Notes: generated by a model not told the origin, from the sequence alone. A stretch of DNA of 44,001 nucleotides from Bacillota bacterium (GCA_017397935.1 JAFQHN010000023.1:1-44001), one strand, 5' to 3'. Shown: positions 15,411 through 24,726, numbered from the stretch's first letter. Numbers and translations are program-made.

Positions 15411-16646
15411 ATGAAGAAAATTAAATTGCCGGCCGCCTTTTTGGGTTTGGCAGTGATGGCGGGGTTGACGCTGGGTGTTTTTGCCCAGCCGTATACCGCC
15501 GAGGCTAAAATTTTATCCGAACTGCCCAAGCAAGAGGTGGTGGATGAGGTTACCGGTGAGGTGGTAAAGCCGTCTGATGAGGTGGTGAAGCCTGAACTGA
15601 CCGGCGAGGTTAAGCAAATCAGCCTGAACGAGGCCATGGAGCTGGCCCTGGCCAACAGCGCGGCCGTTTTGCAGGCTGCCAATACCTTGGAGGATGCCAA
15701 AATTGATTATGAGCAGGCCGCCGAGGCCGGTAAAAGCCTGAATAAAATGCTGGGCCGTCCCGATAAAGGTCGTTTGAACCAGCAGCAATATCAGGTGGTG
15801 GTTATGCTGCCTGAGGTAATGGAAAAGACAATGGAAATCCAGTCTTACGCTTACGATACCCAGGTTGCCGCTGCGAAAATTCAGGTAATTCAGTCTTATT
15901 ACACGGCACTTTGTAATGAGAAGGCCGAGCAGGCCGCCGAATACAGCTATACCAAGGCGCTGAACCAGCAGAAAACGGTAAAGCTGCGCTATGAGCAGGG
16001 CATGGCTACCAAATTGGAGGTTTTGCAGGCTGAAATTCAGGTGAACAGCGCCAAAGCTGCCCTGGATGCTGCCAAAACCACCACTGTTCAGGGCAAGCGC
16101 AATTTCAGTATTCTGATTGGACAGGACGCCGAAACTAACTGGACGCCTACCAGCGATCTGACTTTTGAGCCGCTGATGATCAGTAATGTTGATGCCAAGG
16201 CCAAGGAAATGATGGAAACTTCTCCCACGGTTGGTATCTCTAAGGCAACCTTTGAGATTGCGGAGCTGACCTATGACTTTAATAACAAGTTCAGCGCGGA
16301 TTTCACCTATGCCGGCCAGATTGCGGAGCTTACTTATGATTCGGCCAAAATCTCGTATGAGAACACCCAGCGGCAGACTTATTCTGCGGCCAAGGCGATG
16401 TTGGAGAACCTGAATTTGGTGCGTTCTCAGTATGAGATTTATGAGGACAGCCAGGAGCTGTTGGAGGAGGTTTACCGCCTCTCTGAGCTGCAATATGCCA
16501 ACGGCTTGAACACCCAGAATGATGTGCAGGCGGCTGCCGGTGATATTATCAGCAACGATGCCAAGCGTTTGCAGGCGCTGCTGAATTACAACATTTTGAA
16601 AACTACCATTGAGCAGGGCATTATCGGTACCGGCGAAAATAAATAA
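15411..16646 (+). CDS. TolC-family outer-membrane efflux channel
   Basis: The 411-residue product starts at ATG 15411 behind GGAGGA and has a signal peptide (KLPAAFLGLAVMAGLTLGVFA). The rest is mostly long amphipathic helices with two outer-membrane-efflux-protein (OEP) repeats, roughly residues 60-225 and 255-405, typified by YYTALCNEKAEQAAEYSYTK and LRYEQGMATKLEVLQAEIQ in the first repeat and LSELQYANGLNTQNDVQAA in the second. Such proteins form trimeric ducts through an outer membrane, so the gene is direct evidence for a diderm cell. Third gene of the efflux operon; a terminator follows. Confidence 0.88.
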   Translation: MKKIKLPAAFLGLAVMAGLTLGVFAQPYTAEAKILSELPKQEVVDEVTGEVVKPSDEVVKPELTGEVKQISLNEAMELALANSAAVLQAANTLEDAKIDYEQAAEAGKSLNKMLGRPDKGRLNQQQYQVVVMLPEVMEKTMEIQSYAYDTQVAAAKIQVIQSYYTALCNEKAEQAAEYSYTKALNQQKTVKLRYEQGMATKLEVLQAEIQVNSAKAALDAAKTTTVQGKRNFSILIGQDAETNWTPTSDLTFEPLMISNVDAKAKEMMETSPTVGISKATFEIAELTYDFNNKFSADFTYAGQIAELTYDSAKISYENTQRQTYSAAKAMLENLNLVRSQYEIYEDSQELLEEVYRLSELQYANGLNTQNDVQAAAGDIISNDAKRLQALLNYNILKTTIEQGIIGTGENK

Positions 16647-16665
16647 TTGTATAATATCGAAATTC

Positions 16666-16698
16666 AAGGTGGGGGTCGGCGGCTCCCACCTTATTTTT
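16666..16698 (+). terminator. Terminator of the RND efflux operon
   Basis: AAGGTGGG (16666-16673) pairs with CCCACCTT (16685-16692), then ATTTTT. Strong stem and T-run. Confidence 0.85.
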
Positions 16699-16749
16699 GT
16701 GTTTTGCGCAATATTGGTTAAACATTTGCTGATTATTTTACAAAAACGG

Positions 16750-16778
16750 TTGAGGAATGGCGGCAAAAATATTATAAT
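16750..16778 (+). promoter_or_regulatory. Promoter of the C-terminal SLH protein gene
   Basis: TTGAGG (16750-16755), exactly 17 bases, TATAAT (16773-16778). The transcript would start near 16785, leaving a leader of about 95 bases before ATG 16878. Confidence 0.75.
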
Positions 16779-16877
16779 AAGTTAGATAGGTATGAGCTGC
16801 CGAAGGGTGCGGCATAGCTAATCATAATTAAGGCAAAATTTTAGCAAATGTTTTTATTGATTGAAGGAGGAATTGGC

Positions 16878-18218
16878 ATGAGTTTTGGTTTTGGCGGCAA
16901 GCGCGGCTTGCTTTGTTTGCTGGCGGCAGTAATGCTGTTTACGGTGGCAGTACCGGCTATGGCGGCCACTGTGGTTAAGGATGACAGTATTTTGGTGAAT
17001 AAAACACAGGTGGAGAGCGGCAAAATCGACATCTCTGATATTAAGATGACCGGCAGCGACAGCGAAAAATTTGTGATGATTGAAAAGGGCGCTATGCAGT
17101 ATGCCGCCCAAAAAGGCCTGAATGTGGGTGTTACCACCAACAACACGCATATCAGCTTACCGGCTGCGGCCATTGTAAACTCCGATGAGTGGACCAAGGC
17201 GGCCAATGCCAGCACCACTTACAACTTTGTAATTGAGCTGGATGATGATTTTGGCCTTAACCTGTCGCAGGATTTGTCGCAGGCGGCACAGGCCAAGCTG
17301 GGCTGCACCAAGGTTTCTCCCGACGGTGTCGGCATTAAAATGTACCTGCGGGGCGGCAATAACAGCTACACCTACATTTATTCCATCGACCAGGATATGA
17401 CCGTTATTTATGATTACATTATAGGGTATCGCAACGCCAACAGCCGTGCACCCCAGAAGTCTATGGCGCTGGCCTGGGCCGATGTGGAGAGAGATTTTGA
17501 CTCTACCAAGGTTACCAATGTCCTGCTGGACAGCAAGGTGGATTTGCAGGCCCAAACGGTGGAGGTTCGCACTCCTTACACCTGCGGCGCTTATGTGCTG
17601 GTAAGCAAGAACAACGCTGATAATACCAAGACTGTTTTCGGCAGCACCCCTGCGGCGCCCGGTCTCTCGGGTGAGGCCAATACCAAAGGTGTGGCGGCCT
17701 GGGCGGCAGCCAATGTGGCTATGATGCAGGAGGCCGCAGTTGTTCCCAGTGATTTATCCGGCAAAAACCTGAATGCGCCGATTACCCGTGCTGAATTTGC
17801 GGCCTACATCGTGCGTCTGGTTAAGGTCAGCGGCGATAACACCGTGGCCAACCCCTTTACCGATGTGAAGAAGGACAACCCGTATTATGCGGAGATTCTG
17901 GCAGCAGCCAACGCCGGCTTGGTGGCCGGCCGTACTGCCGATACCTTTGCCCCCAACGCCAGCATTACCCGCCAGGAGATGGCGGTGATGTTTGCCCGTG
18001 CGCTGGCGCACTCCAATGTGGTATGCTCGATGGATATGGGGCAGCTTAACACCATGCCCGATGCCGCCAAGGTGGCTGATTGGGCCAAGGGCAGCGCTGC
18101 CATTTGCGTTAACGCCGGTTTGATTGCCGGCCGTGACGGTGGTGCTTTTGCACCGCTGGCCACCACCACCTGGACCGAGGCTGTGGTTATGTTAAGCCGT
18201 CTGAGCACTATGATTTGA
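16878..18218 (+). CDS. S-layer-homology domain protein (C-terminal triple SLH)
   Basis: The 446-residue exported protein starts MSFGFGGKRGLLCLL with a signal peptide ending VPAMAA. A unique domain of about 240 residues (16-260; not recognised) precedes three C-terminal SLH repeats, with cores LNAPITRAEFAAYIVRLV, LVAGRTADTFAPNASITRQE and LIAGRDGGAFAPLATTTWTE. The SLH repeats are at the opposite end from those of the protein at 9179, as in secreted enzymes and accessory surface proteins. Start ATG 16878 is behind AAGGAGG; the longer frame to 16848 would include that site. Own promoter and terminator, just before DUF5693-csaB. Confidence 0.88.
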   Translation: MSFGFGGKRGLLCLLAAVMLFTVAVPAMAATVVKDDSILVNKTQVESGKIDISDIKMTGSDSEKFVMIEKGAMQYAAQKGLNVGVTTNNTHISLPAAAIVNSDEWTKAANASTTYNFVIELDDDFGLNLSQDLSQAAQAKLGCTKVSPDGVGIKMYLRGGNNSYTYIYSIDQDMTVIYDYIIGYRNANSRAPQKSMALAWADVERDFDSTKVTNVLLDSKVDLQAQTVEVRTPYTCGAYVLVSKNNADNTKTVFGSTPAAPGLSGEANTKGVAAWAAANVAMMQEAAVVPSDLSGKNLNAPITRAEFAAYIVRLVKVSGDNTVANPFTDVKKDNPYYAEILAAANAGLVAGRTADTFAPNASITRQEMAVMFARALAHSNVVCSMDMGQLNTMPDAAKVADWAKGSAAICVNAGLIAGRDGGAFAPLATTTWTEAVVMLSRLSTMI

Positions 18219-18227
18219 TTGAATTTT

Positions 18228-18286
18228 AAGACAGCATCCGGCAACCGCCCCCCCAAGGGCAGGGGGCCGGAATGTTGTTGTCTTTT
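18228..18286 (+). terminator. Large terminator hairpin after the SLH gene
   Basis: Nested pairs AAGACA/TGTCTT, CCGGC/GCCGG and CCCCC/GGGGG form one long, bulged stem between 18228 and 18283, with T residues after it. The C7 and G5 runs make it conspicuous. Confidence 0.6.
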
Positions 18287-18336
18287 GGTGTATGGTTGGT
18301 ATGATGTGATTTTATGATGTTGGGGAGGAAATTTTG

Positions 18337-20340
18337 GTGACCGATATTTGGCAGAAAAAATCCCGCTGGCTGCTGTATGCGGTGGTGGCCGTGGGCGTGC
18401 TGGCATCCTTGCTGGTTTGCGCGCAGCGTATGGCGTTGGAGGCCGAAAACCGTGCCACCTTGCTCTCGTTGGAGTGGGGGCAGTTGAAGGATGTGGCGGC
18501 CCGCAACGGTTATACGGCCGAGGAGGCGCTGGAATATTTTGCGGCGGCCGATGATGATGACTTGTTCTCCGGCGTGGTTTATAAAGAGCCCACGCTGGCT
18601 GATTGGCAGAACAGCGGTTATTTGCAGCTTGCCACCGGTACCGCGCTGCTTAATGATATGCGTATGGGCGGCTGGCAGGCCGAGGATAACTGGCTGCCGG
18701 ATAATCAGCGGAATTTTATTGTGCTGTACGATGCGGATATGCAGCAGCGTGTTTTTGAGCATTTGCAGAACAAAACCTCGGCACAGAATATTTTGCATAA
18801 GCTGACCTCGGCGGAGGATGAAATTTTTGTGGTGGAAACCACCTATCCTTATACTGACCTTACTGCGTTTGGCATTGGCTTTAATGAGGACGAGCTGGCG
18901 CTGCTGCAAAAGCACGGCCTGGACCTGGTGGTGCAGGTGCGCAGCTTCCCCAAGGTGGATGAGCAGTCGCTGGACTTTGTTTTCGGCAGCATGAGTGAGC
19001 TTGGCACGCTGGCGGTGCTGTTTAATGATACCGAGCTGCCGGGTGTTACGCAGAATAACTGGGCGGAAATTTCCAAATATATGGCCGGCGTTTTGCAGGC
19101 GCAGAACCTGCCCACCGGTTATGTTGAGTTTTATAAACAGACCGGGCTTCAAACTTTTACCCGTGATATGGATTATCAGATGGTGCGTCTGCACCCGGTA
19201 TCGGAGGCTGAGTTGTTGAAGCTGACCGACACCCGCGTTGAAGAGCGGTTTGCTCTGGCGGCCGGCGAGCGCAGTATGGGCGTGATGATGCTGCGGCTGC
19301 GTCCCAGCCAGAGTCTGGATGATGCGGTACAGTATATCGGCGCGGTGCGTGATGCGATACAGCAAAAGGGCGTGGAGACCGATCGCCTGACGGTGGTGCC
19401 GGATATGCAGGTGCCCAAGTGGTCTTTGGCGGCGGCGCTGGCGGCAGTTTGGGCCGGCGGTGTGCTGCTGCTGCGGCGTTTTGATTTGGTAAAGGCGGCG
19501 TGGCTGCTGCCGACGGCCGGTTTGCTGGCCGGCGTTGGCCTGTTGGTTATCGGGCAGGAGTATTGGCTGCAAAAGCTGGTGGCGCTCTCGGCGGCGGTTA
19601 TCTTCCCGTTTTTGGGTGTGGCGGCGGTGGCCCGGGAGGACGGCCGCAGTTTGCCCAAAGCGGTGCTGGCATTCGGCCGCATGACGCTGATCTCTCTGGT
19701 TGGTGCGGTGCTGATTATCGGTACGCTGTCCGAGAAATCCTATATGTCAACGATGAACACGTTCAGCGGCGTAAAGGTGGGGCAGCTGTTGCCGCTGCTG
19801 CTGTTGATGATTTATCTGCTGTACCGTTTGGCCAGCGACCACGGCGGCCTCAGTTATCTGCTGGTTAGCTGCTGGCGCGTAATGAAGATGAAGGTGACGG
19901 TGGGCATGGTGCTGCTGGCCGGTATTGCGGCCGGTATGCTGCTGTTTTATATGCTGCGCACCGGCAACAGCGGCGTGGGTATCTCGGAGGCAGAGCGGGC
20001 CTTCCGGGCCTTCCTGGATAATGTGCTGATGGTTCGCCCCCGCACCAAGGAGTTTATGATCGCCCACCCGATCATGCTGGCGGTGCTGTATTTTGGGTAT
20101 CGCCGCAATTTGTGGCCGCTGGCGCTGCTGGGTGCCATTGGCCAGGTAAGTCTGGTCAACACCTTTGAGCATTTGCATACGCCGGTGCTGGTGTCGCTTA
20201 TCCGCACGGTAAACGGCTGGTGGCTGGGCGTGCTGATTGGTTTGGTTTTGGTATTGCTGCTTAAATATGTTGGCGGCTGGCTGCTGCAAAAGGTGCAGAG
20301 TGTGGCCCGGCTGGCAGAGGATGAGGCTTATGGCAGTTAA
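18337..20340 (+). CDS. DUF5693 family polytopic membrane protein
   Basis: The 667-residue protein has one N-terminal membrane helix (WLLYAVVAVGVLASLLVCAQ), a roughly 330-residue extracytoplasmic region (to about residue 365), then about nine membrane helices. The whole matches the DUF5693 family, found next to csaB in many Firmicutes. Its function is not established; the csaB link suggests a role in making, pyruvylating or exporting the wall glycan (inference). Start GTG 18337 is 8 bases after GGGGAGG; TTG 18334 is possible. Its stop overlaps the csaB start by 11 bases, so the two are translated together. Confidence 0.78.
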   Translation: MTDIWQKKSRWLLYAVVAVGVLASLLVCAQRMALEAENRATLLSLEWGQLKDVAARNGYTAEEALEYFAAADDDDLFSGVVYKEPTLADWQNSGYLQLATGTALLNDMRMGGWQAEDNWLPDNQRNFIVLYDADMQQRVFEHLQNKTSAQNILHKLTSAEDEIFVVETTYPYTDLTAFGIGFNEDELALLQKHGLDLVVQVRSFPKVDEQSLDFVFGSMSELGTLAVLFNDTELPGVTQNNWAEISKYMAGVLQAQNLPTGYVEFYKQTGLQTFTRDMDYQMVRLHPVSEAELLKLTDTRVEERFALAAGERSMGVMMLRLRPSQSLDDAVQYIGAVRDAIQQKGVETDRLTVVPDMQVPKWSLAAALAAVWAGGVLLLRRFDLVKAAWLLPTAGLLAGVGLLVIGQEYWLQKLVALSAAVIFPFLGVAAVAREDGRSLPKAVLAFGRMTLISLVGAVLIIGTLSEKSYMSTMNTFSGVKVGQLLPLLLLMIYLLYRLASDHGGLSYLLVSCWRVMKMKVTVGMVLLAGIAAGMLLFYMLRTGNSGVGISEAERAFRAFLDNVLMVRPRTKEFMIAHPIMLAVLYFGYRRNLWPLALLGAIGQVSLVNTFEHLHTPVLVSLIRTVNGWWLGVLIGLVLVLLLKYVGGWLLQKVQSVARLAEDEAYGS

Positions 20341-21418
20341 GAAGATTTTACTTTCCGGCTATTATGGGTTTGGTAATGCCGGGGATGAGGCGGTGCTGGC
20401 GGCGCTGGTGCAGCTGCTGGGGGATAACCTGGCGGATGTGGGCGATTTGGAGATCGTGGCGCTTTCTGCCAAACCGGAGCAAACGGCGGCTGAGCTGGGC
20501 ATCAGGGCCATTAACCGCTGGGATAAGAAAACTTTGCGGAAGGAACTGGCCGATGCGGCGCTGTTTTGCAGCGGCGGCGGCAGTTTGCTGCAAGATGTGA
20601 CCAGCGTGCGTTCGGTCTATTATTACACATCTCTGCTGAGGATGGCGCAGCGGCAGGGCGTGCCCACCATGGTGCTGGCGCAGGGCCTTGGCCCGCTGAA
20701 AACGCCGCTGGGGCGGATGCTGACGGTTAAAACCTTAAAGCATTGTAAGCTGCTAACCTGGCGCGATGCGGATTCTGTGAAGCTGGCCGGGGAACTGGGT
20801 CTGGCCGATGTGCCGACATATCAGGTGTGCGATCCTGTGCTGCTTTGGCGGCCGCAAAACGGGGATTCTGACGGCCCCACGGCCCGAATCCACCCCAAAC
20901 GGGTGGCGTTGGCGCTGCGTCCATGGAGCGATTTGAAGATCGAGGAGGCTGTCCGTCTGGTGCATTTGCTGCGAGAGGCCGGCAAAGAGGTGGTTTTGCT
21001 GCCGTTTTATTGCGGCGAGGGCGGCCACGGCGAGGATGAACGGCTGGCCGAGGAAATCAACCGGCGGCTGGGGCGTAATGTGCCCAAGGTGGAGATTTGC
21101 CGCTGTAAAACTCCGGCCGATGCCATGCGTGAGATCAGCAGCGTTGGCTTTTTGGTGGGTATGCGGCTGCATTCGCTGATTATGGCGGCGGCGCAGCAGG
21201 TGCCGGCTCTGGCGATAAGCTACGACCCGAAGGTGACCTCCTTTGCCCAAATGCTGAATATTCCGCTGGTTCAGGGCGGCTCGGCGTTTGCGGCTGATTC
21301 GGTGGCGGCGCAGATCATGGCTTACGGCAAGGAGCGTCCTGCTGACCATAGCGAGGAGTTTGCCGAGCTGTGGCGGCCGGTGCTGCCGCAGATAAAACAG
21401 CTGCTGGCCGCAAAATAA
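20330..21418 (+). CDS. csaB: Polysaccharide pyruvyl transferase CsaB
   Basis: CsaB adds a pyruvate ketal from phosphoenolpyruvate to a sugar of the secondary wall polysaccharide; pyruvylated polymer is the ligand of SLH domains in Bacillus and Thermus. The 362-residue product has the N-terminal motif LLSGYYGFGNAGDEAVLAAL, LFCSGGGSLLQDVTS, MVLAQGLGPLKTPLGR and the C-terminal donor-site motif GMRLHSLIMAAAQQVPALAI of this glycosyltransferase-B-fold family. ATG 20330 overlaps the end of DUF5693. Two SLH proteins lie upstream in the same window, so enzyme and clients are clustered. Its presence in a cell with an outer membrane is notable. Confidence 0.92.
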   Translation: MAVKKILLSGYYGFGNAGDEAVLAALVQLLGDNLADVGDLEIVALSAKPEQTAAELGIRAINRWDKKTLRKELADAALFCSGGGSLLQDVTSVRSVYYYTSLLRMAQRQGVPTMVLAQGLGPLKTPLGRMLTVKTLKHCKLLTWRDADSVKLAGELGLADVPTYQVCDPVLLWRPQNGDSDGPTARIHPKRVALALRPWSDLKIEEAVRLVHLLREAGKEVVLLPFYCGEGGHGEDERLAEEINRRLGRNVPKVEICRCKTPADAMREISSVGFLVGMRLHSLIMAAAQQVPALAISYDPKVTSFAQMLNIPLVQGGSAFAADSVAAQIMAYGKERPADHSEEFAELWRPVLPQIKQLLAAK

Positions 21419-21468
21419 TTGCGGATAATACTAAAACATTGTGAAAATATTGTTATAGAGAGAAATTT

Positions 21469-22995
21469 ATGGCAAAAAATATCTTAAAGGCAACCGGAGT
21501 TGTCCTGATTATGAATTTGGTGGTGAAGGTGCTGGGTTTCCTGCGCGAGACCAGTCTGGCCAACGCCTTTGGTGCATCTGACCTTTCCGACGCTTATCTT
21601 TCGGCCTACACCATACCGTATTTTTTGCAGGCAATTCTGGGTTATGCGCTGGTGACGGCGGTGGTGCCGATTCTGACAAAATATTTGGTGGCCGGTGACC
21701 GCAGGCAGGCTGATTATGTGGCCAGCGCCATCATCAACCTGACGGCGGTGCTGCTGACTTTGGTTACGCTGCTGGGTATGCTGGTGTGCGATTGGCTGGT
21801 GAAGCTGCTGGCCCCCGGTTACGGTGCCGATCAGGCGGCGCTTACGGCCGATTTGGCGCGTATCATGTTCCCGTCGGTCATCTTTATGGGCGTGAGCATG
21901 GTGATTACCGGCATTTGCAACGCCCATTACCGCTTTGCGGCGTCAGCGTTTGCGCCCGGTGTTTCCAATATCATTATCATTGTGGCGCTGCTGTTTTTCA
22001 GCGCGGCTTATGGTATTTGGGGCGCTGCCTGGGGCACGCTGCTGTCCTTTGTTGGTTTTATGGTGATCCAGCTGCCCGTGCTGTGGCAGATTCGCTTCAA
22101 GTACACGCCGGTGGTGGATTTGAAACACCCGGCGGTGCGTCAGCTGCTGACGGAGATTTGTCCGATTATCCTGGGCGTGGCGGTAAACCAGATTTACTTC
22201 GCGGTGAACCGAATTTTTGCTTCCTGGCTGGTAGAGGGCACGATTTCCAACATCAATTATGCCAATAAGCTGATGATGCTGCCGATGGGTATTTTTGTGG
22301 CGGCGGTGGCCAATGCCATTTACCCTGCGCTGGCGGAGTTCTCGCTGAAAAAAGACCGCGCAGGCTTGGCCGGCACCATGAAAACCGGTTTGGTATCGGT
22401 GCTGTTGGTGGCGACCCCTGCGGCAGTTGGCCTGGCGGTGCTGGCTGAGCCTATCATCGAGGTGCTGTTTGAACACGGCGAGTTTACTCACGATGATACG
22501 CTGGCCACGGCCTTTGCGCTGATTTGCTTTACGGTGGGTCTGGTGCCCATGGCGGCCAATATGATTATCACCCGCGTATTTTATGCGCTGGAAGATGTGA
22601 AAACCCCGGTACGCATCGGCGGAATTTCTATTCTGCTGGATGTCGTGCTGTCGCTGGCGCTGTTTAAGGTGCTGGCTTACGGCGGCGGCGGTTTGGCGCT
22701 GGCCAACTCTCTGGCCGCGCTGCTGGGCTGCCTGTTGATGTATTATTATTTGAAGAAAAAGGCCCTGCCGGAGCTGGCACAGGCTACCATGCTGCCCTCG
22801 CTGCTGAAAATTGCGGCGGCCTCGGTGGGCATGGGTGCGGCGGTTTGGCTGGTGGCCAAGGTGCTCTCGGCCGGCGCTGTGCTGACGGTGGCTGTCGGCG
22901 TTTTGGCCGGCGTTGTGGTTTATGCTGTGCTGGTTTTGGCGCTGAAAGTGCCGGAGACCGATTTGTTTGTAAAGAAGTTGCTGCGGCGGAGGTAA
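21469..22995 (+). CDS. murJ: MurJ/MviN family lipid flippase
   Basis: MurJ proteins of the MOP superfamily flip lipid II or related polyprenyl intermediates across the cytoplasmic membrane. The 508-residue product has about 14 membrane helices and the N-terminal signature GFLRETSLANAFGASDLSDAY, and later NYANKLMMLPMGIFVAAVANAIYP and LFEHGEFTHDDT. Ribosome binding site AGAGAGAA is weak. It follows csaB by 50 bases and precedes the WecA/TagO gene by 3, so its natural cargo here may be the glycan precursor rather than lipid II; other MurJ copies may exist elsewhere in the genome. Confidence 0.92.
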   Translation: MAKNILKATGVVLIMNLVVKVLGFLRETSLANAFGASDLSDAYLSAYTIPYFLQAILGYALVTAVVPILTKYLVAGDRRQADYVASAIINLTAVLLTLVTLLGMLVCDWLVKLLAPGYGADQAALTADLARIMFPSVIFMGVSMVITGICNAHYRFAASAFAPGVSNIIIIVALLFFSAAYGIWGAAWGTLLSFVGFMVIQLPVLWQIRFKYTPVVDLKHPAVRQLLTEICPIILGVAVNQIYFAVNRIFASWLVEGTISNINYANKLMMLPMGIFVAAVANAIYPALAEFSLKKDRAGLAGTMKTGLVSVLLVATPAAVGLAVLAEPIIEVLFEHGEFTHDDTLATAFALICFTVGLVPMAANMIITRVFYALEDVKTPVRIGGISILLDVVLSLALFKVLAYGGGGLALANSLAALLGCLLMYYYLKKKALPELAQATMLPSLLKIAAASVGMGAAVWLVAKVLSAGAVLTVAVGVLAGVVVYAVLVLALKVPETDLFVKKLLRRR

Positions 22996-22998
22996 GTT

Positions 22999-24057
22999 GT
23001 GATTAGATTGTTTTGCGCCTGTCTGTTGGCGCTGGTTGTAGGCTTGCTGATGACCAGAGTGGCCAAAATTGTGGCGCTTAAACTGGGTGTGGTGGATAAG
23101 CCGGACGCCCGCAAGGTGCATAAGGGATTGATGCCGCGCATGGGCGGCTTGGGCATTTACAGCGGTTTTATGGCCGGTGCGGTGTTCTATGTCTGCTCTC
23201 ATCCCAACCTCCTTTTTACAGGAGATGTGTTGGGCCTGCTGCTGGCCACCACCATCGTGTTTGTCACCGGTGTGGTGGATGACATCAGGAGCATCCGCCC
23301 GACCACCAAGCTGTTGGGGCAGCTGGTGGCGGCGCTGGTTTTTGTCGGCTGCGGCGGCTATGTTAAGTTTCTCAGCAACCCGTTTGGCGGCGACATTATC
23401 TTCCTGGATTACATGGGTATTCCTGTTACTGTCATCTGGCTGGTGGGTATCAGCAACGCGGTCAATCTGATTGACGGTCTGGACGGTCTGGCGGCCGGTG
23501 TCAGCATAATTTCGGCCTGCACCATGGCGGTGGTTTCGCTGTCGCACGGCTATTATATGCCGGCGGCGCTGCTGTTTGTGCTGGCGGCGTCAACATTGGG
23601 CTTCCTGCGTTATAATTTCAGCCCGGCCTCCATTTTTATGGGCGATTCCGGCTCCCTTACGCTGGGTTTTGTGCTGGGCGCTATCGCAATCATGGGGTTT
23701 GCCAAGGGTGCAACCATTGTGGCGCTGGTGATTCCGGTGCTGATTTTGGCCATCCCGATTTTCGACACCTTTTTTGCCATTGTCCGCCGCCTGATTGAGC
23801 ATAAACCGGTTTTTCAGCCGGATAAGGGGCATTTGCATCATCGCCTGCTGGCCATGGGGCTTTCTCATAAGCAAACGGTGCTGATCATCTACGCCATTAC
23901 CATGTTCATGGGCTGTATTGCCATTTTAACGGCCCTGCTGCCGCCGTGGATGACCGTGCTGCTGGTGGCGGCGGCGCTGCTGATTTTGTTTGCGGGGGCA
24001 CATCATCTGGGTATCCTGCGTATTGGCGGTGCGGATAAAACTGCCGAAAATAAATAA
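22999..24057 (+). CDS. Undecaprenyl-phosphate GlcNAc-1-phosphate transferase (WecA/TagO type)
   Basis: The enzyme transfers HexNAc-1-P from UDP-HexNAc to undecaprenyl phosphate, the first step in wall-glycan or O-antigen synthesis. The 352-residue protein has about 11 membrane helices and all MraY/WecA loop motifs: TGVVDDIRSI with the Asp pair, NAVNLIDGLDGLAAG, FMGDSGSLTLGF and the UDP-GlcNAc-type HLHHRLLAMG, which separates WecA/TagO from MraY. It starts at GTG 22999, 3 bases after murJ. It supplies the acceptor for the TagA-like enzyme at 8250. No terminator is obvious in the AT-rich 24058-24120. Confidence 0.93.
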   Translation: MIRLFCACLLALVVGLLMTRVAKIVALKLGVVDKPDARKVHKGLMPRMGGLGIYSGFMAGAVFYVCSHPNLLFTGDVLGLLLATTIVFVTGVVDDIRSIRPTTKLLGQLVAALVFVGCGGYVKFLSNPFGGDIIFLDYMGIPVTVIWLVGISNAVNLIDGLDGLAAGVSIISACTMAVVSLSHGYYMPAALLFVLAASTLGFLRYNFSPASIFMGDSGSLTLGFVLGAIAIMGFAKGATIVALVIPVLILAIPIFDTFFAIVRRLIEHKPVFQPDKGHLHHRLLAMGLSHKQTVLIIYAITMFMGCIAILTALLPPWMTVLLVAAALLILFAGAHHLGILRIGGADKTAENK

Positions 24058-24126
24058 TCAAAATAAATAATGAAGATAAATAGTTAAAAATAATACCAAA
24101 ATATCGACAATACTCCCAAAAGAATA

Positions 24127-24155
24127 TTGAAAAAACCTGTGGGTTAAGCTATAAT
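24127..24155 (+). promoter_or_regulatory. Promoter of the SH3 protein gene
   Basis: TTGAAA (24127-24132), 17 bases, TATAAT (24150-24155): a near-consensus sigma-70 promoter about 68 bases before the start codon. Confidence 0.75.
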
Positions 24156-24222
24156 ATTATAGATAAAAGCAATTGTGAGAGTGTGATAATTGCTGTGTTT
24201 TTGATTAAAGGAGGACTTGACT

Positions 24223-24726
24223 GTGCCGAGACCGAACGCGAAAGGTAAAGCCGCATTGTTAATTATTGCGGCATTGATTTTTATTGTGGTTGGCTTTGTT
24301 TTTGGGCAAATTGCCAAGGCGCTGAACACGCTGCCCGGTGATGCCGATGACCCGGTGGCCACGCAAAGCTATGTTGAATCTACCGTGGGCGAGCGTATTG
24401 CGACGCTGACCACCCGTATTGAGGAGTTGGAGGCTGAGCTGGCTGCGCTGAAAGGCAGCGGCGTAACTGCGCCTGCCAATCCTTCTACCCCCACTGTGAC
24501 CAATCCCACCAATCCTACCAATCCTTCCACTACCACTAACCAGACCGGCACACTGACGATTACCGGCAATTCGGTAAATGTGCGTTCCGGCCCGGGCACC
24601 AATTATGATATTGTGGCCTCGGTGGTTAAGGGTGATACTGTGACCAAGCTGGGTGTTGAAGGTGAATGGTATCGCATTAAAACCGGCAATATTACCGGTT
24701 ATATTGCCAACTATCTGGCCCAGTAA
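24223..24726 (+). CDS. Membrane-anchored bacterial SH3-domain protein
   Basis: The 167-residue product starts MPRPNAKGKAALLI, has one N-terminal membrane helix (AALLIIAALIFIVVGFVFG), a coiled-coil-like stretch (ERIATLTTRIEELEAELAAL), a Pro/Asn/Thr-rich linker (about residues 90-112, with NPTNPTNPS) and a C-terminal SH3_3 domain with the sequence SVNVRSGPGTNYDIVASVVK. Such SH3 domains bind peptidoglycan stems, so a wall-binding periplasmic anchor is likely. GTG 24223 is 8 bases after AAGGAGG; TTG 24217 is too close to it. The gene after it may be co-transcribed. Confidence 0.85.
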   Translation: MPRPNAKGKAALLIIAALIFIVVGFVFGQIAKALNTLPGDADDPVATQSYVESTVGERIATLTTRIEELEAELAALKGSGVTAPANPSTPTVTNPTNPTNPSTTTNQTGTLTITGNSVNVRSGPGTNYDIVASVVKGDTVTKLGVEGEWYRIKTGNITGYIANYLAQ

